NCBI GenBank assembly: GCA_028713875.1
Contig: JAQTNM010000080.1
Coordinates: 1-7,054 of the forward strand
DNA: 7,054 nt
Source: Candidatus Omnitrophota bacterium
Lineage (GTDB): Bacteria; Omnitrophota; Gorgyraeia; Gygaellales; Profunditerraquicolaceae
Direction: 5' to 3'
Shown one piece after another: positions 1 to 5,804 of the stretch. Under the pieces are notes generated by a model. That model made no database searches. It was given only the letters and a program-made list of their open reading frames with translations, and was not told where the DNA came from. Every line of letters begins with the position of its first letter. Position 1 is the first letter of the stretch. A program made the position numbers and the translations under genes.

Positions 1-228
1 CTGTATCGGATTAGCAGTTCTGCGCTCCTCGTAAATCCTTGCGCACTTTTGCCAAAAAATTTCTTATGTGGCTCCCAAACCCCTCATCAAAATATCGATA
101 GCTAAAAAACCCTCCTTCGTTCAAAAACCTGATAGGTTCTTGTTGCGAACTTAATGTTATTTTTCCCTTTTTATTCTTAGTTAGATTTTTCTCTCCTTTG
201 CGTCTATTAAGACAGAAGGGAGTTCAAA
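1..228. other. Non-coding leader region upstream of the ORF6N gene
   Basis: I see no supportable gene, RNA or mobile element here. The stretch is AT-rich with several A and T runs. On the minus strand one frame is open from about 223 down to a stop at 11-13, roughly 70 codons. It has no ATG and no ribosome binding site, and I do not recognise the peptide, so it could be chance or the decayed tail of a gene lying to the left. The 13-mer at 143-155 matches one arm of the palindrome inside the next gene at 11 of 13 bases. No clear promoter could be assigned for the ORF6N gene. Confidence 0.5.
193..222 (+). promoter_or_regulatory. Hairpin covering the ORF6N ribosome binding site
   Basis: Left arm 193-204, loop 205-210 (TATTAA) and right arm 211-222 pair at 9 Watson-Crick positions plus one G-U, with two adjacent mismatches. 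The right arm contains the purine-rich Shine-Dalgarno stretch AGAAGGGAG at 214-222, six bases before the ATG at 229. If the hairpin forms in the mRNA it would hide the ribosome binding site. The pairing is seen in the sequence; a regulatory role is inference. Confidence 0.4.
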
Positions 229-798
229 ATGTCTATTCTAATTTCCGTAGAAGTAATCGCCACAAAAATATTTGAGGTAAGAAACAAAAAAGTAATGCTG
301 GATAGGGATTTAGCCAGGTTTTATGGGGTAAAGACGAAAAGATTAAACGAGCAGATGAGAAGGAATAAAAAGAGATTCCCATATGATTTCATGTTTCAGC
401 TATTCCAGGAAGAGACAGAATCTTTAAGGTCGCAATTTGCGACCTTAAACAATATGAAAGGTAATAATTCTCGGAGAGGTAGACATATTAAATATCTACC
501 TTATGTATTTACCGAACAAGGAGTAGCTATGCTCTCCAGCGTTTTAAACAGCGAAAGAGCTATACAGGTTAACATTTTAATAATGCGCGCATTTACTAAA
601 TTGAGAGAAATCCTTTTAACACACAAGGAGTTAGCAGTAAAGATTGAAGCATTGGAGAAAAAGTATACTGAACACGACGAGACAGTAAAAGAGATATTTG
701 AAGCCATAAGGAAACTTTTAGAATTTCCTGCCAAAGAGAAGAATCGGCTTTCATGCTTGAAAGACGTATCCCTGCCTTACTTTTCACAAAAAAGTTGA
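229..798 (+). CDS. ORF6N (KilA-N-like) domain protein with a frameshifted C-terminus
   Basis: This is a small predicted DNA-binding protein of the ORF6N/KilA-N class, which is common in phages, mobile elements and many bacterial chromosomes; its cellular role is not established. Residues 17-62 carry the family pattern KVMLDRDLARFYGV, then LNEQMRRN and FPYDFMFQL. Residues 89-127 carry YLPYVFTEQGVAMLSSVL and the IQVNILIMRAF block. A charged, probably helical or coiled-coil tail follows at about 130-165. The ATG at 229 has a strong Shine-Dalgarno six bases upstream. Family members usually end in a PKRRIGF-like tail. Here that tail (LPKRRIGFHA, stop at 758-760) is present but in the +1 frame, and the reading frame instead runs on to a TGA at 796-798. 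One extra T in the TTT at 724-726 explains this, so the native product may be 176 rather than 189 residues. The extension also runs into the next promoter. It stands alone, with no phage genes nearby. Confidence 0.85.
   Translation: MSILISVEVIATKIFEVRNKKVMLDRDLARFYGVKTKRLNEQMRRNKKRFPYDFMFQLFQEETESLRSQFATLNNMKGNNSRRGRHIKYLPYVFTEQGVAMLSSVLNSERAIQVNILIMRAFTKLREILLTHKELAVKIEALEKKYTEHDETVKEIFEAIRKLLEFPAKEKNRLSCLKDVSLPYFSQKS
423..449. repeat. Perfect 13+1+13 bp palindrome inside the ORF6N gene
   Basis: TTTAAGGTCGCAA (423-435) and TTGCGACCTTAAA (437-449) are exact reverse complements around a single T at 436. The palindrome encodes LRSQFATL (residues 66-73), a peptide typical of this family. Symmetry through every third codon position goes beyond what the protein needs. 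It could be a binding site for the protein itself, an RNA hairpin or a remnant of a repeat; none of these is shown by the sequence. Confidence 0.8.
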
Positions 799-822
799 CA
801 AATACGGGGGGGAGTGTAAAAT
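795..822 (+). promoter_or_regulatory. Sigma70-type promoter for the pilin-like gene
   Basis: A consensus -35 box TTGACA (795-800) lies 16 bases before a -10 box TAAAAT (817-822, 5 of 6 matches). Transcription would start near 829, just before the purine-rich ribosome binding site AAGGGGGA (830-837), giving a leader of about 19 bases. The spacer contains a run of seven G (806-812). The -35 box overlaps the stop codon of the extended ORF6N frame. Confidence 0.6.
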
Positions 823-847
823 AGGTTTCAAGGGGGAATAAATAAAG

Positions 848-1333
848 TTGAACAGAGACTTCAGACCCGCCCCAAAATCCCTGCTTAGATCCTTCACTTT
901 ACTTGAACTCATCGTAGTTATTGTTATCTTAGGCATCCTTGCCACCTTAGGTTATTCTCAATACTACTCAATAGTGGAAAGCAGCCGCCTTTCTGAAGCT
1001 AAAGCCAGGCTAGGCACTATGCGTCAGATGGCCATAGAATATTATTGGAAGAATGGTACGTTGACCGGCATACAGGATAGCGACGTGGGCTGTGATGGTC
1101 TTGGTTGCAGGAGCGCGAGTTTTTTCAATTATGGGGTTTGGGGAAAGGGGCCAACCTATGTGAACTTGTGCGCGGCCAGGTGTACGGAGGATGGTAAAAC
1201 CCCTAACGCCAATGTCTATTTTGTTTTTTGCCTTAGGGTTTGGCCAGCCACGGGGGTGTCGTGCTGGTGCTGTTCGAATGAGGATGGGTCTGAGGACGGT
1301 TGTTTAGGTTTTCCTGAATCGTGTTCTTCTTAA
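848..1333 (+). CDS. Cysteine-rich type IV pilin-like / pseudopilin protein
   Basis: This is a 161-residue prepilin-type protein. The N-terminus has a positively charged leader (residues 1-15), then the class III cleavage and methylation site FTLLE (16-20, Glu at +5) and a hydrophobic helix to about residue 35, as in pilins and GspG-like pseudopilins. Residue -1 is Ser rather than the usual Gly, which prepilin peptidase sometimes tolerates. A helical segment follows (about 36-68). The globular C-terminus has ten cysteines between residues 82 and 159, including a CWCC cluster at 139-142, which suggests disulfide bonding outside the cytoplasm. The start is TTG at 848; no other start fits before the processing site, and AAGGGGG lies 11 bases upstream. 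No pilus assembly or secretion genes are adjacent, so whether it is a structural pilin, minor pilin or type II secretion pseudopilin cannot be told. Confidence 0.85.
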   Translation: MNRDFRPAPKSLLRSFTLLELIVVIVILGILATLGYSQYYSIVESSRLSEAKARLGTMRQMAIEYYWKNGTLTGIQDSDVGCDGLGCRSASFFNYGVWGKGPTYVNLCAARCTEDGKTPNANVYFVFCLRVWPATGVSCWCCSNEDGSEDGCLGFPESCSS

Positions 1334-1415
1334 CCGTGCGGTTTATGGTTGCTCCAATCCGTCTACTTAGTCTTTCCCGCCCGATTCATTTATCTCCGCA
1401 AGAAGCACTTCGAAA

Positions 1416-1570
1416 ATAAACAACGCAATTCATTTGAACGAACGTAAGTTTTAGCGGGTGACGGACGAGACGAAGACCTTGCCGCCCGCAACGATAGCGA
1501 GGGCGGAAAGGTGGATCTGGCTGAGCAGGATCCGCTAAGACTGCCGGGCGTAAGGAATTGCGTTGCTTAT
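1416..1570. repeat. Nested inverted-repeat element of about 155 bp (MITE/REP-like or structured RNA)
   Basis: Three nested stems are visible. The outer arms 1416-1431 and 1555-1570 match at 15 of 16 bases. The middle arms 1448-1457 and 1532-1541 form 10 bp with one G-U pair. The inner arms 1476-1487 and 1501-1512 match at 11 of 12 and enclose a 13-nt loop (1488-1500). Internal loops are 16/13 and 18/19 nt, so the layout is almost symmetric. There is no U-tract typical of a terminator and no obvious target-site duplication. It lies between the pilin gene and the bio promoter. The pairing is seen directly; whether it is a mobile repeat, an RNA or a cruciform is inference. Confidence 0.7.
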
Positions 1571-1579
1571 ACTTTTCTA

Positions 1580-1608
1580 TTGCAACCGTAAACCAAATAT
1601 ATTAAAAT
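1580..1608 (+). promoter_or_regulatory. Candidate promoter of the biotin operon
   Basis: TTGCAA (1580-1585, 4 of 6 matches to -35) and TAAAAT (1603-1608, 5 of 6 matches to -10) are separated by 17 bases. Transcription would begin about 1614-1616, at or just before the bioB ATG at 1617. The same TAAAAT -10 hexamer occurs in the pilin promoter. Confidence 0.5.
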
Positions 1609-1617
1609 AGTTGACAA
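1586..1617. promoter_or_regulatory. Candidate BirA-type biotin operator
   Basis: The known BirA box is TTGTAAACC, a spacer of about 14-16 bases, then GGTTTACAA. Here CCGTAAACC (1586-1594, 7 of 9) and AGTTGACAA (1609-1617, 7 of 9) are separated by 14 bases, with GTAAAC/GTTGAC as the core. The two half-sites flank the -10 box, as expected for repression by biotinoyl-AMP-bound BirA. No birA gene lies in the window, and the AT-rich context raises the chance of a random match. Confidence 0.5.
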
Positions 1618-2534
1618 TGGATAAAGACCATATTAATTCACTTTTGGAGTTGAGTCTGCCTGAGCTGATTTTAGCTGCAGATAAAATAAGAAGAGAATCT
1701 GTCGGCTCAAAGATAGAGTTGTGCAGTATCATCAACGCCAAATCCGGCCTCTGTAACCAGGATTGCAAGTTCTGCGCGCAGTCAAGCCGGCACTCTACCG
1801 GTGTTGAGCGTTACCCGCTTAAGAAAAAAGAAGAGATGCTGGAGGCGGCTAAGCGCGCCCAGGGCACGGGAGCGCAGAGATTTGGTATCGTCACCAGCGG
1901 AGCGACTGTCCGTCGGGAAGAATTAGGCGTGATTTGCGATACTGTTGCCGAAATAATCACTAAAGTCGGCATAAGGGTGTGTGCTTCTCTGGGCTCGCTG
2001 GATGAAGAGGCATTCCGCTTGTTAAAGCAGGCAGGACTAAGCCGTTATCATCATAACATTGAAACCTCTCCCGGTTATTTTTCCAACATTACCATTACAC
2101 ATACTTTCCAGGACAGGATAGATACGATTATCTCTGCCAAAAAAACGGGCCTGCAGGTCTGCAGCGGAGGCATAATCGGGATGGGAGAGACTTTAAATGA
2201 CAGGATTGAAATGGCCCTTTACCTGAAAGAATTGAATGTAGACTCCGTGCCTGTAAATATATTGGTCCCCATAAAAGGCACCCCCTTAGAAAAGCAAGAG
2301 CAGCTTTCGCCTATGGAAGCAATAAGGAGTATCGCGCTCTTTCGCATCATATTAAAGGATAAGATCGTCAGGATAGCCGCAGGCAGGGAATCGGTCTTAA
2401 AAGATTTTCAGGCCCTGGCTTTTATGGCCGGAGCCAACGGCATGCTTATCGGCGGATACCTGACCATAAGGGGCAGAGAGATAGATGAAGACAAGAGATT
2501 GGTTAAAGAGGTGGAAGATTTATGGCGCAGATAG
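1617..2534 (+). CDS. bioB: Biotin synthase BioB
   Basis: This radical SAM enzyme inserts sulfur into dethiobiotin in the cytoplasm, the last step of biotin synthesis. Counting from the ATG at 1617 (305 residues), the radical SAM cluster motif CNQDCKFC gives Cys46, Cys50 and Cys53. Other family blocks are the YHHNIETS segment (144-151), CSGGIIGMGE (182-191), NILVPIKGTPL (214-224), IAAGRE (253-258) and a C-terminal AGANGMLIGG stretch. Auxiliary-cluster ligands equivalent to E. coli Cys128, Cys188 and Arg260 are present as Cys122, Cys182 and Arg252, but the Cys97 position is Gly90 (RFGIVTSG), a pattern that recalls BioBs of anaerobes. Length is somewhat short of E. coli (346), mostly through a missing C-terminal tail. 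An in-frame TTG at 1611 exists but probably lies upstream of the transcript start. There is no visible Shine-Dalgarno. The gene overlaps bioF by 13 bases. Confidence 0.97.
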   Translation: MDKDHINSLLELSLPELILAADKIRRESVGSKIELCSIINAKSGLCNQDCKFCAQSSRHSTGVERYPLKKKEEMLEAAKRAQGTGAQRFGIVTSGATVRREELGVICDTVAEIITKVGIRVCASLGSLDEEAFRLLKQAGLSRYHHNIETSPGYFSNITITHTFQDRIDTIISAKKTGLQVCSGGIIGMGETLNDRIEMALYLKELNVDSVPVNILVPIKGTPLEKQEQLSPMEAIRSIALFRIILKDKIVRIAAGRESVLKDFQALAFMAGANGMLIGGYLTIRGREIDEDKRLVKEVEDLWRR

Positions 2535-3673
2535 ATGATTTTTTAGAGGCAAGGGCCAAAGAAGGGCTGCTAAGAAGCCTAAAGCCCGTATCCTGTCGCC
2601 GGGAAGGCACGATCCGTATTGACGGAAAAGAGTATATTGATTTTTCTTCTAACGATTACCTGGGTTTATCCGGCCACCCCAAACTTATAGAAGAAAGCAA
2701 AAAAGCGATTGATAAATTCGGTACTTCCTCCTGCGCCTCGCGCTTAATGAGCGGAGACCTGAACCTGCACCATGAATTAGAGGAGGAGACCGCCAAATTC
2801 AAGAATAAAGAAGCCGCCCTGATCTTTAATTCCGGTTATCAGGCAAATACCGGTATTATCAGCGCGCTTTATACAAAAGGCGATTGCATATTTTTTGACC
2901 GGTTAAGCCACGCCAGTATAATTGACGGGATTATTTTATCCGGAGCCCGCTTTTTCCGTTTTCAGCATAACGACCCCGGGCACCTGGAATCCCTGTTGGA
3001 AAAGGAAAGGGATAAGTTCAATAAAGCGCTTATAGCCACGGAGACGGTTTTCAGCATGGACGGCGACAAAGCCCCTTTACGGGAATTATGCCGCCTTAAA
3101 GAAAAATATAACTGCGAGATATTTGCCGATGAGGCCCACGCCACCGGCATATTCGGAGAAAACGGCAGCGGCCTGATCGAGCAGGAGGGATTAGAGGGAA
3201 AAATAGATTTTATCATGGGGACATTCAGCAAGGGGCTGGGAAGTTTCGGTGCTTACCTGGCTGCTTCCCGCAGGACAAGAGAATATTTGATTAATACCTG
3301 CAGGAGTTTTATATATTCCACAAGCTTGCCTGCGGCGATAATCGCCTGTAACCTGGCAGGCATTGACCTGGTAAAAAATGAGCCGTGGAGGCGGCAAGGG
3401 CTTTTGGAATCAGCGCAATATTTCCGCCAGGCGCTAAAAGCCAAAGGTTTTGAGGCAATCGGAGATTCGCAGATAGTGCCGGTTATCATAGGAGACAACT
3501 TTAGAGCGAAAGAATTTGCAGAGAACCTCCAGGAAAAGGGCTATTTGGTTTTACCTATAAGGCCTCCCACAGTGCCTAAGGGCCAGGCGCGGCTGAGGTT
3601 TTCTTTGACTTTTCATCACCGCCGGGAAATACTGGAAAGGCTTATAAATGACATCGCAGGCATCGCCGTTTAA
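2522..3673 (+). CDS. bioF: 8-amino-7-oxononanoate synthase BioF
   Basis: This PLP enzyme condenses pimeloyl-ACP (or -CoA) with L-alanine to give 8-amino-7-oxononanoate (KAPA). At 383 residues it matches E. coli BioF (384). It shows the alpha-oxoamine synthase pattern: NDYLGLSGHP (44-53), GTSSCASRLMSGD (67-79), NSGYQAN (103-109), the ring-stacking His130 in RLSHASIID, the DEAHATG motif (203-209, Asp203 and His206 near the cofactor) and TFSKGLG (234-240) with Lys237 as the PLP Schiff-base lysine. The ATG lies inside the end of bioB with GAGGTGG at 2508-2514, seven bases upstream, so translation is probably coupled. Nothing is missing. Related KBL-type (glycine) enzymes share the fold, but the biotin context settles the call. 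Confidence 0.96.
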   Translation: MAQIDDFLEARAKEGLLRSLKPVSCRREGTIRIDGKEYIDFSSNDYLGLSGHPKLIEESKKAIDKFGTSSCASRLMSGDLNLHHELEEETAKFKNKEAALIFNSGYQANTGIISALYTKGDCIFFDRLSHASIIDGIILSGARFFRFQHNDPGHLESLLEKERDKFNKALIATETVFSMDGDKAPLRELCRLKEKYNCEIFADEAHATGIFGENGSGLIEQEGLEGKIDFIMGTFSKGLGSFGAYLAASRRTREYLINTCRSFIYSTSLPAAIIACNLAGIDLVKNEPWRRQGLLESAQYFRQALKAKGFEAIGDSQIVPVIIGDNFRAKEFAENLQEKGYLVLPIRPPTVPKGQARLRFSLTFHHRREILERLINDIAGIAV

Positions 3674-4349
3674 AGTGCTGGACCGCGGATTTAAAAAAAC
3701 GATCTGTCTTATTCCCGGCTGGGCAACCGACTACAGGATATTCTCGCTTCTGGAGCTGGACTACAATTATCTGCTGCCGGTTGATTTTTCTCCCGTTAAC
3801 TTTAAAGATAAATTATCGCAGTTATTGAAGGAAGAATATCCGGGAAAAATATCCCTTTTAGGCTGGTCGCAGGGAGGGTTCCTGGCTGCTGATTTTACCC
3901 TGGATAATCCAGGCTGGATAGAAGAATTGATCTTAGTAAGCATGCGCAGGCATTACCCTGCATGCACACTGGAGGGGGTCAGGGGACAGCTTAACAAGAG
4001 CAGGAAGGCGTATCTCTATAGGTTTTACCTGGATTGTTTCTGTGACGCTGATAAGGAATCCCTGTCCTGGTTCAGGAAAAATCTGTTGCGGGATTATCTT
4101 TCCGAAATGCGGACTGAAAGTTTAATGGAAGGCCTGGATTATCTTTCGGGAGCCGGGCTTGATCTTGGACGCCTGGCTTCGCTGGAGAAGACAAGATTCT
4201 TTCATGGAGCGGAAGATAACATAGCTCCTGCCGCAGAAGTTGCACAGATACAAGCCGGACTGCCCAGGGCAGAATTTATTTATATAAAGGGCTGCGGCCA
4301 CATTCCTTTATTGAGCAGGATCTTTAGAGAAGAGTTTTACCGTGGATAA
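3648..4349 (+). CDS. bioH: BioH-like pimeloyl-ACP methyl ester esterase
   Basis: This 233-residue alpha/beta hydrolase probably cleaves the methyl ester of pimeloyl-ACP, ending the disguised fatty acid elongation begun by BioC. It shows an oxyanion-loop segment LIPGWATD (21-28), the nucleophile elbow GWSQGG with Ser74 (E. coli BioH has GWSLGG), an acid Asp190 in HGAEDNIAP and His218 in GCGHIPL, so the Ser-Asp-His triad is complete. A variable helical lid lies around 115-170. It sits directly between bioF and bioC. The ATG at 3648 overlaps bioF by 26 bases and has GGAAAGG seven bases upstream; a GTG at 3675 is a weaker alternative. BioG, BioJ and BioK(esterase)-type enzymes do the same job, but the GWSxGG elbow and triad spacing look closest to BioH. 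Substrate is inferred from context. Confidence 0.83.
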   Translation: MTSQASPFKVLDRGFKKTICLIPGWATDYRIFSLLELDYNYLLPVDFSPVNFKDKLSQLLKEEYPGKISLLGWSQGGFLAADFTLDNPGWIEELILVSMRRHYPACTLEGVRGQLNKSRKAYLYRFYLDCFCDADKESLSWFRKNLLRDYLSEMRTESLMEGLDYLSGAGLDLGRLASLEKTRFFHGAEDNIAPAAEVAQIQAGLPRAEFIYIKGCGHIPLLSRIFREEFYRG

Positions 4350-5106
4350 AGAGATAATAGCCAGAGAATTTTCCAGGCGTGCTTCTACCTATGACAGGTA
4401 CGCGGATATACAGAAACGCGCGGGCCTGGAGCTTTTAGGGTCTATAGGGCGGGATGGCATACGCAGAATATTGGAAATCGGCTGCGGTACCGGCAACTAT
4501 ACGCTTCTTTTAACCGGAAAATTCTCAGGGGCGCATCTTAAAGCGATAGACATATCCGGAAAGATGATTGAGGCTGCGCAGGAGAAATTAAGAGATAAAG
4601 AGGTGGAATTCTACGTTGCCGATGCCGAAAAAGCGGATTTAGGTAAAGATTTTGACCTGATCACTTCCAACGCCTGTTTCCAGTGGTTTAATGATCTGGA
4701 GAAGGCATTGACAAGATATAAAATGATGTTACGTCCAGGCGGCGCAATTTCCTTTTCCATATTCGGTCCGCTTACCTTCAGGGAATTAAATGCCGCCCTG
4801 AGAGATGCCGTTAAAGGCACATCAATAGAAGCCGGACATTTTTTCGCCAGGGAGGAGATAAAGGAAGCCCTAAAACATAATTTTACTGCGGCAAAGATTG
4901 AAGAAGCCAGGTATGAGGAATCCTTCGCCTGCCTGAAAGACCTGTTATGCAAGATAAAATACAGCGGCGTAAGAGGAGACGGATTGGGCAGGAAAGTTCT
5001 GTTCGGAAGGCAGCTTTTACAGAAAATAGAAACGGCTTATCTGGCCAGGTTTAAACAGATCAAAGCCACCTACCAGGTTTTTTTCTGCCGGGGCATAACG
5101 CCATGA
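4342..5106 (+). CDS. bioC: Malonyl-ACP O-methyltransferase BioC
   Basis: This SAM-dependent methyltransferase caps malonyl-ACP as a methyl ester so that fatty acid synthesis can extend it to pimeloyl-ACP methyl ester. At 254 residues it is close to E. coli BioC (251). The N-terminal signature EFSRRASTYD with the following Q (9-24) is typical. SAM motif I is ILEIGCGTG (43-51), the ribose-binding acidic residue is Asp70 in AIDIS, ADAE is at 93-96, and the BioC-specific SNACFQWF is at 109-116. RPGG (131-134) and FSIFGPLTF (138-146) follow, and the C-terminus ends in the usual ATYQVFF strand. The start is GTG at 4342, overlapping bioH by eight bases, with an AGAAGAG-like ribosome site seven bases upstream. 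The stop overlaps the bioD start as ATGA. Confidence 0.95.
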   Translation: MDKEIIAREFSRRASTYDRYADIQKRAGLELLGSIGRDGIRRILEIGCGTGNYTLLLTGKFSGAHLKAIDISGKMIEAAQEKLRDKEVEFYVADAEKADLGKDFDLITSNACFQWFNDLEKALTRYKMMLRPGGAISFSIFGPLTFRELNAALRDAVKGTSIEAGHFFAREEIKEALKHNFTAAKIEEARYEESFACLKDLLCKIKYSGVRGDGLGRKVLFGRQLLQKIETAYLARFKQIKATYQVFFCRGITP

Positions 5107-5804
5107 ACGCTATATTTGTGGCAGGCACGGATACAGGCATAGGCAAGACCGTTGTCGCCGGTTGTTTAGCCAGGTACATTTCTGAAAAAGGATACCGGGT
5201 CATAACACAAAAGTGGATACAGACCGGCTCCCGGCATAATTTCTCTGCGGATATCCGGGCGCATCTGGATATTATGGGCAAGGAAAAAAGAGATATAGAA
5301 GGATATCTTCATCACGTTGCGCCATATATTTTCAGGGCTGCTTGTTCTCCCCACCTGGCCTCGGAGATTGAGGATAAAAAAATCAGTAGGGATAAAATCA
5401 TAAAAAGTTTCAAATTCCTCTCGGGAGAATTTGATTTCGTCATAGCCGAAGGCCTGGGCGGGGTATCGGTCCCTTTTGACAAGAAGCATCTGGCGATCGA
5501 TATAGTCAAAGAATTAAACCTGCCGGTTTTGCTGGTCGTAGGCAACAAGCTGGGAGCAATTAACCATGCCTTATTGACTATAGAGGCCTTAAGGAAGAGA
5601 AAGATAAAAATTTTAGGCCTGGTCTTTAATAACCTCAAGGGTCAGGACGGCTATATTTTAAAAGATAACCCCCGCATAATAAGAGCATTAAGCAGGCAGC
5701 GCGTATTCGGCGCTCTGCCGTGGCTGGCCGCAAGAGAACGGTTATATAAACGGTTTGTCCCGATAGGGGATCAGATACTGAAGAGGCTCCTGGCTTATGG
5801 ATAA
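5103..5804 (+). CDS. bioD: Dethiobiotin synthetase BioD
   Basis: This ATP-dependent carboxylase closes the ureido ring of 7,8-diaminopelargonic acid to give dethiobiotin. At 233 residues it fits the family (E. coli 225). The P-loop is GTDTGIGKT (8-16) with Lys15 and Thr16. Lys37 sits in QKWIQTG, Asp50 follows, and the second Mg/ATP-side motif is EGLGGVSVP (116-124) with Glu116. GNKLGAINHALLT and the GLVFNN segment complete the pattern. Two family-typical residues differ: the KPV/KPI proline is Trp38, and the usual Pro in the FKAP-SPH block is Ala (RAACSPH, 78-84). These are unusual but not obviously inactivating. The ATG at 5103 overlaps the bioC stop by four bases, so translation is likely coupled. 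The gene overlaps bioA by eight bases. Confidence 0.95.
   Translation: MNAIFVAGTDTGIGKTVVAGCLARYISEKGYRVITQKWIQTGSRHNFSADIRAHLDIMGKEKRDIEGYLHHVAPYIFRAACSPHLASEIEDKKISRDKIIKSFKFLSGEFDFVIAEGLGGVSVPFDKKHLAIDIVKELNLPVLLVVGNKLGAINHALLTIEALRKRKIKILGLVFNNLKGQDGYILKDNPRIIRALSRQRVFGALPWLAARERLYKRFVPIGDQILKRLLAYG

Noticed and set aside
1332..1343. AACCG-TG-CGGTT as a terminator of the pilin gene
   Set aside because: The two-base loop is too tight to form as written, the stem is weak and no T-run follows.
1458..1538. GTG-started 26-codon frame within the inverted-repeat element
   Set aside because: It is very short with no ribosome binding site, and the sequence is fully explained by the nested stems.
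1611..1616. TTGACA as the bioB start codon (TTG) or as a -35 box
   Set aside because: The TTG would be only six bases upstream of a good ATG, and it likely lies at or before the transcript start. As a -35 box it would drive a transcript lacking the bioB start. It fits better as part of the operator right half-site.
3675..3677. GTG at 3675 as the bioH start
   Set aside because: The ATG at 3648 has a better-spaced Shine-Dalgarno (GGAAAGG), and overlap with the upstream gene is the rule in this operon.
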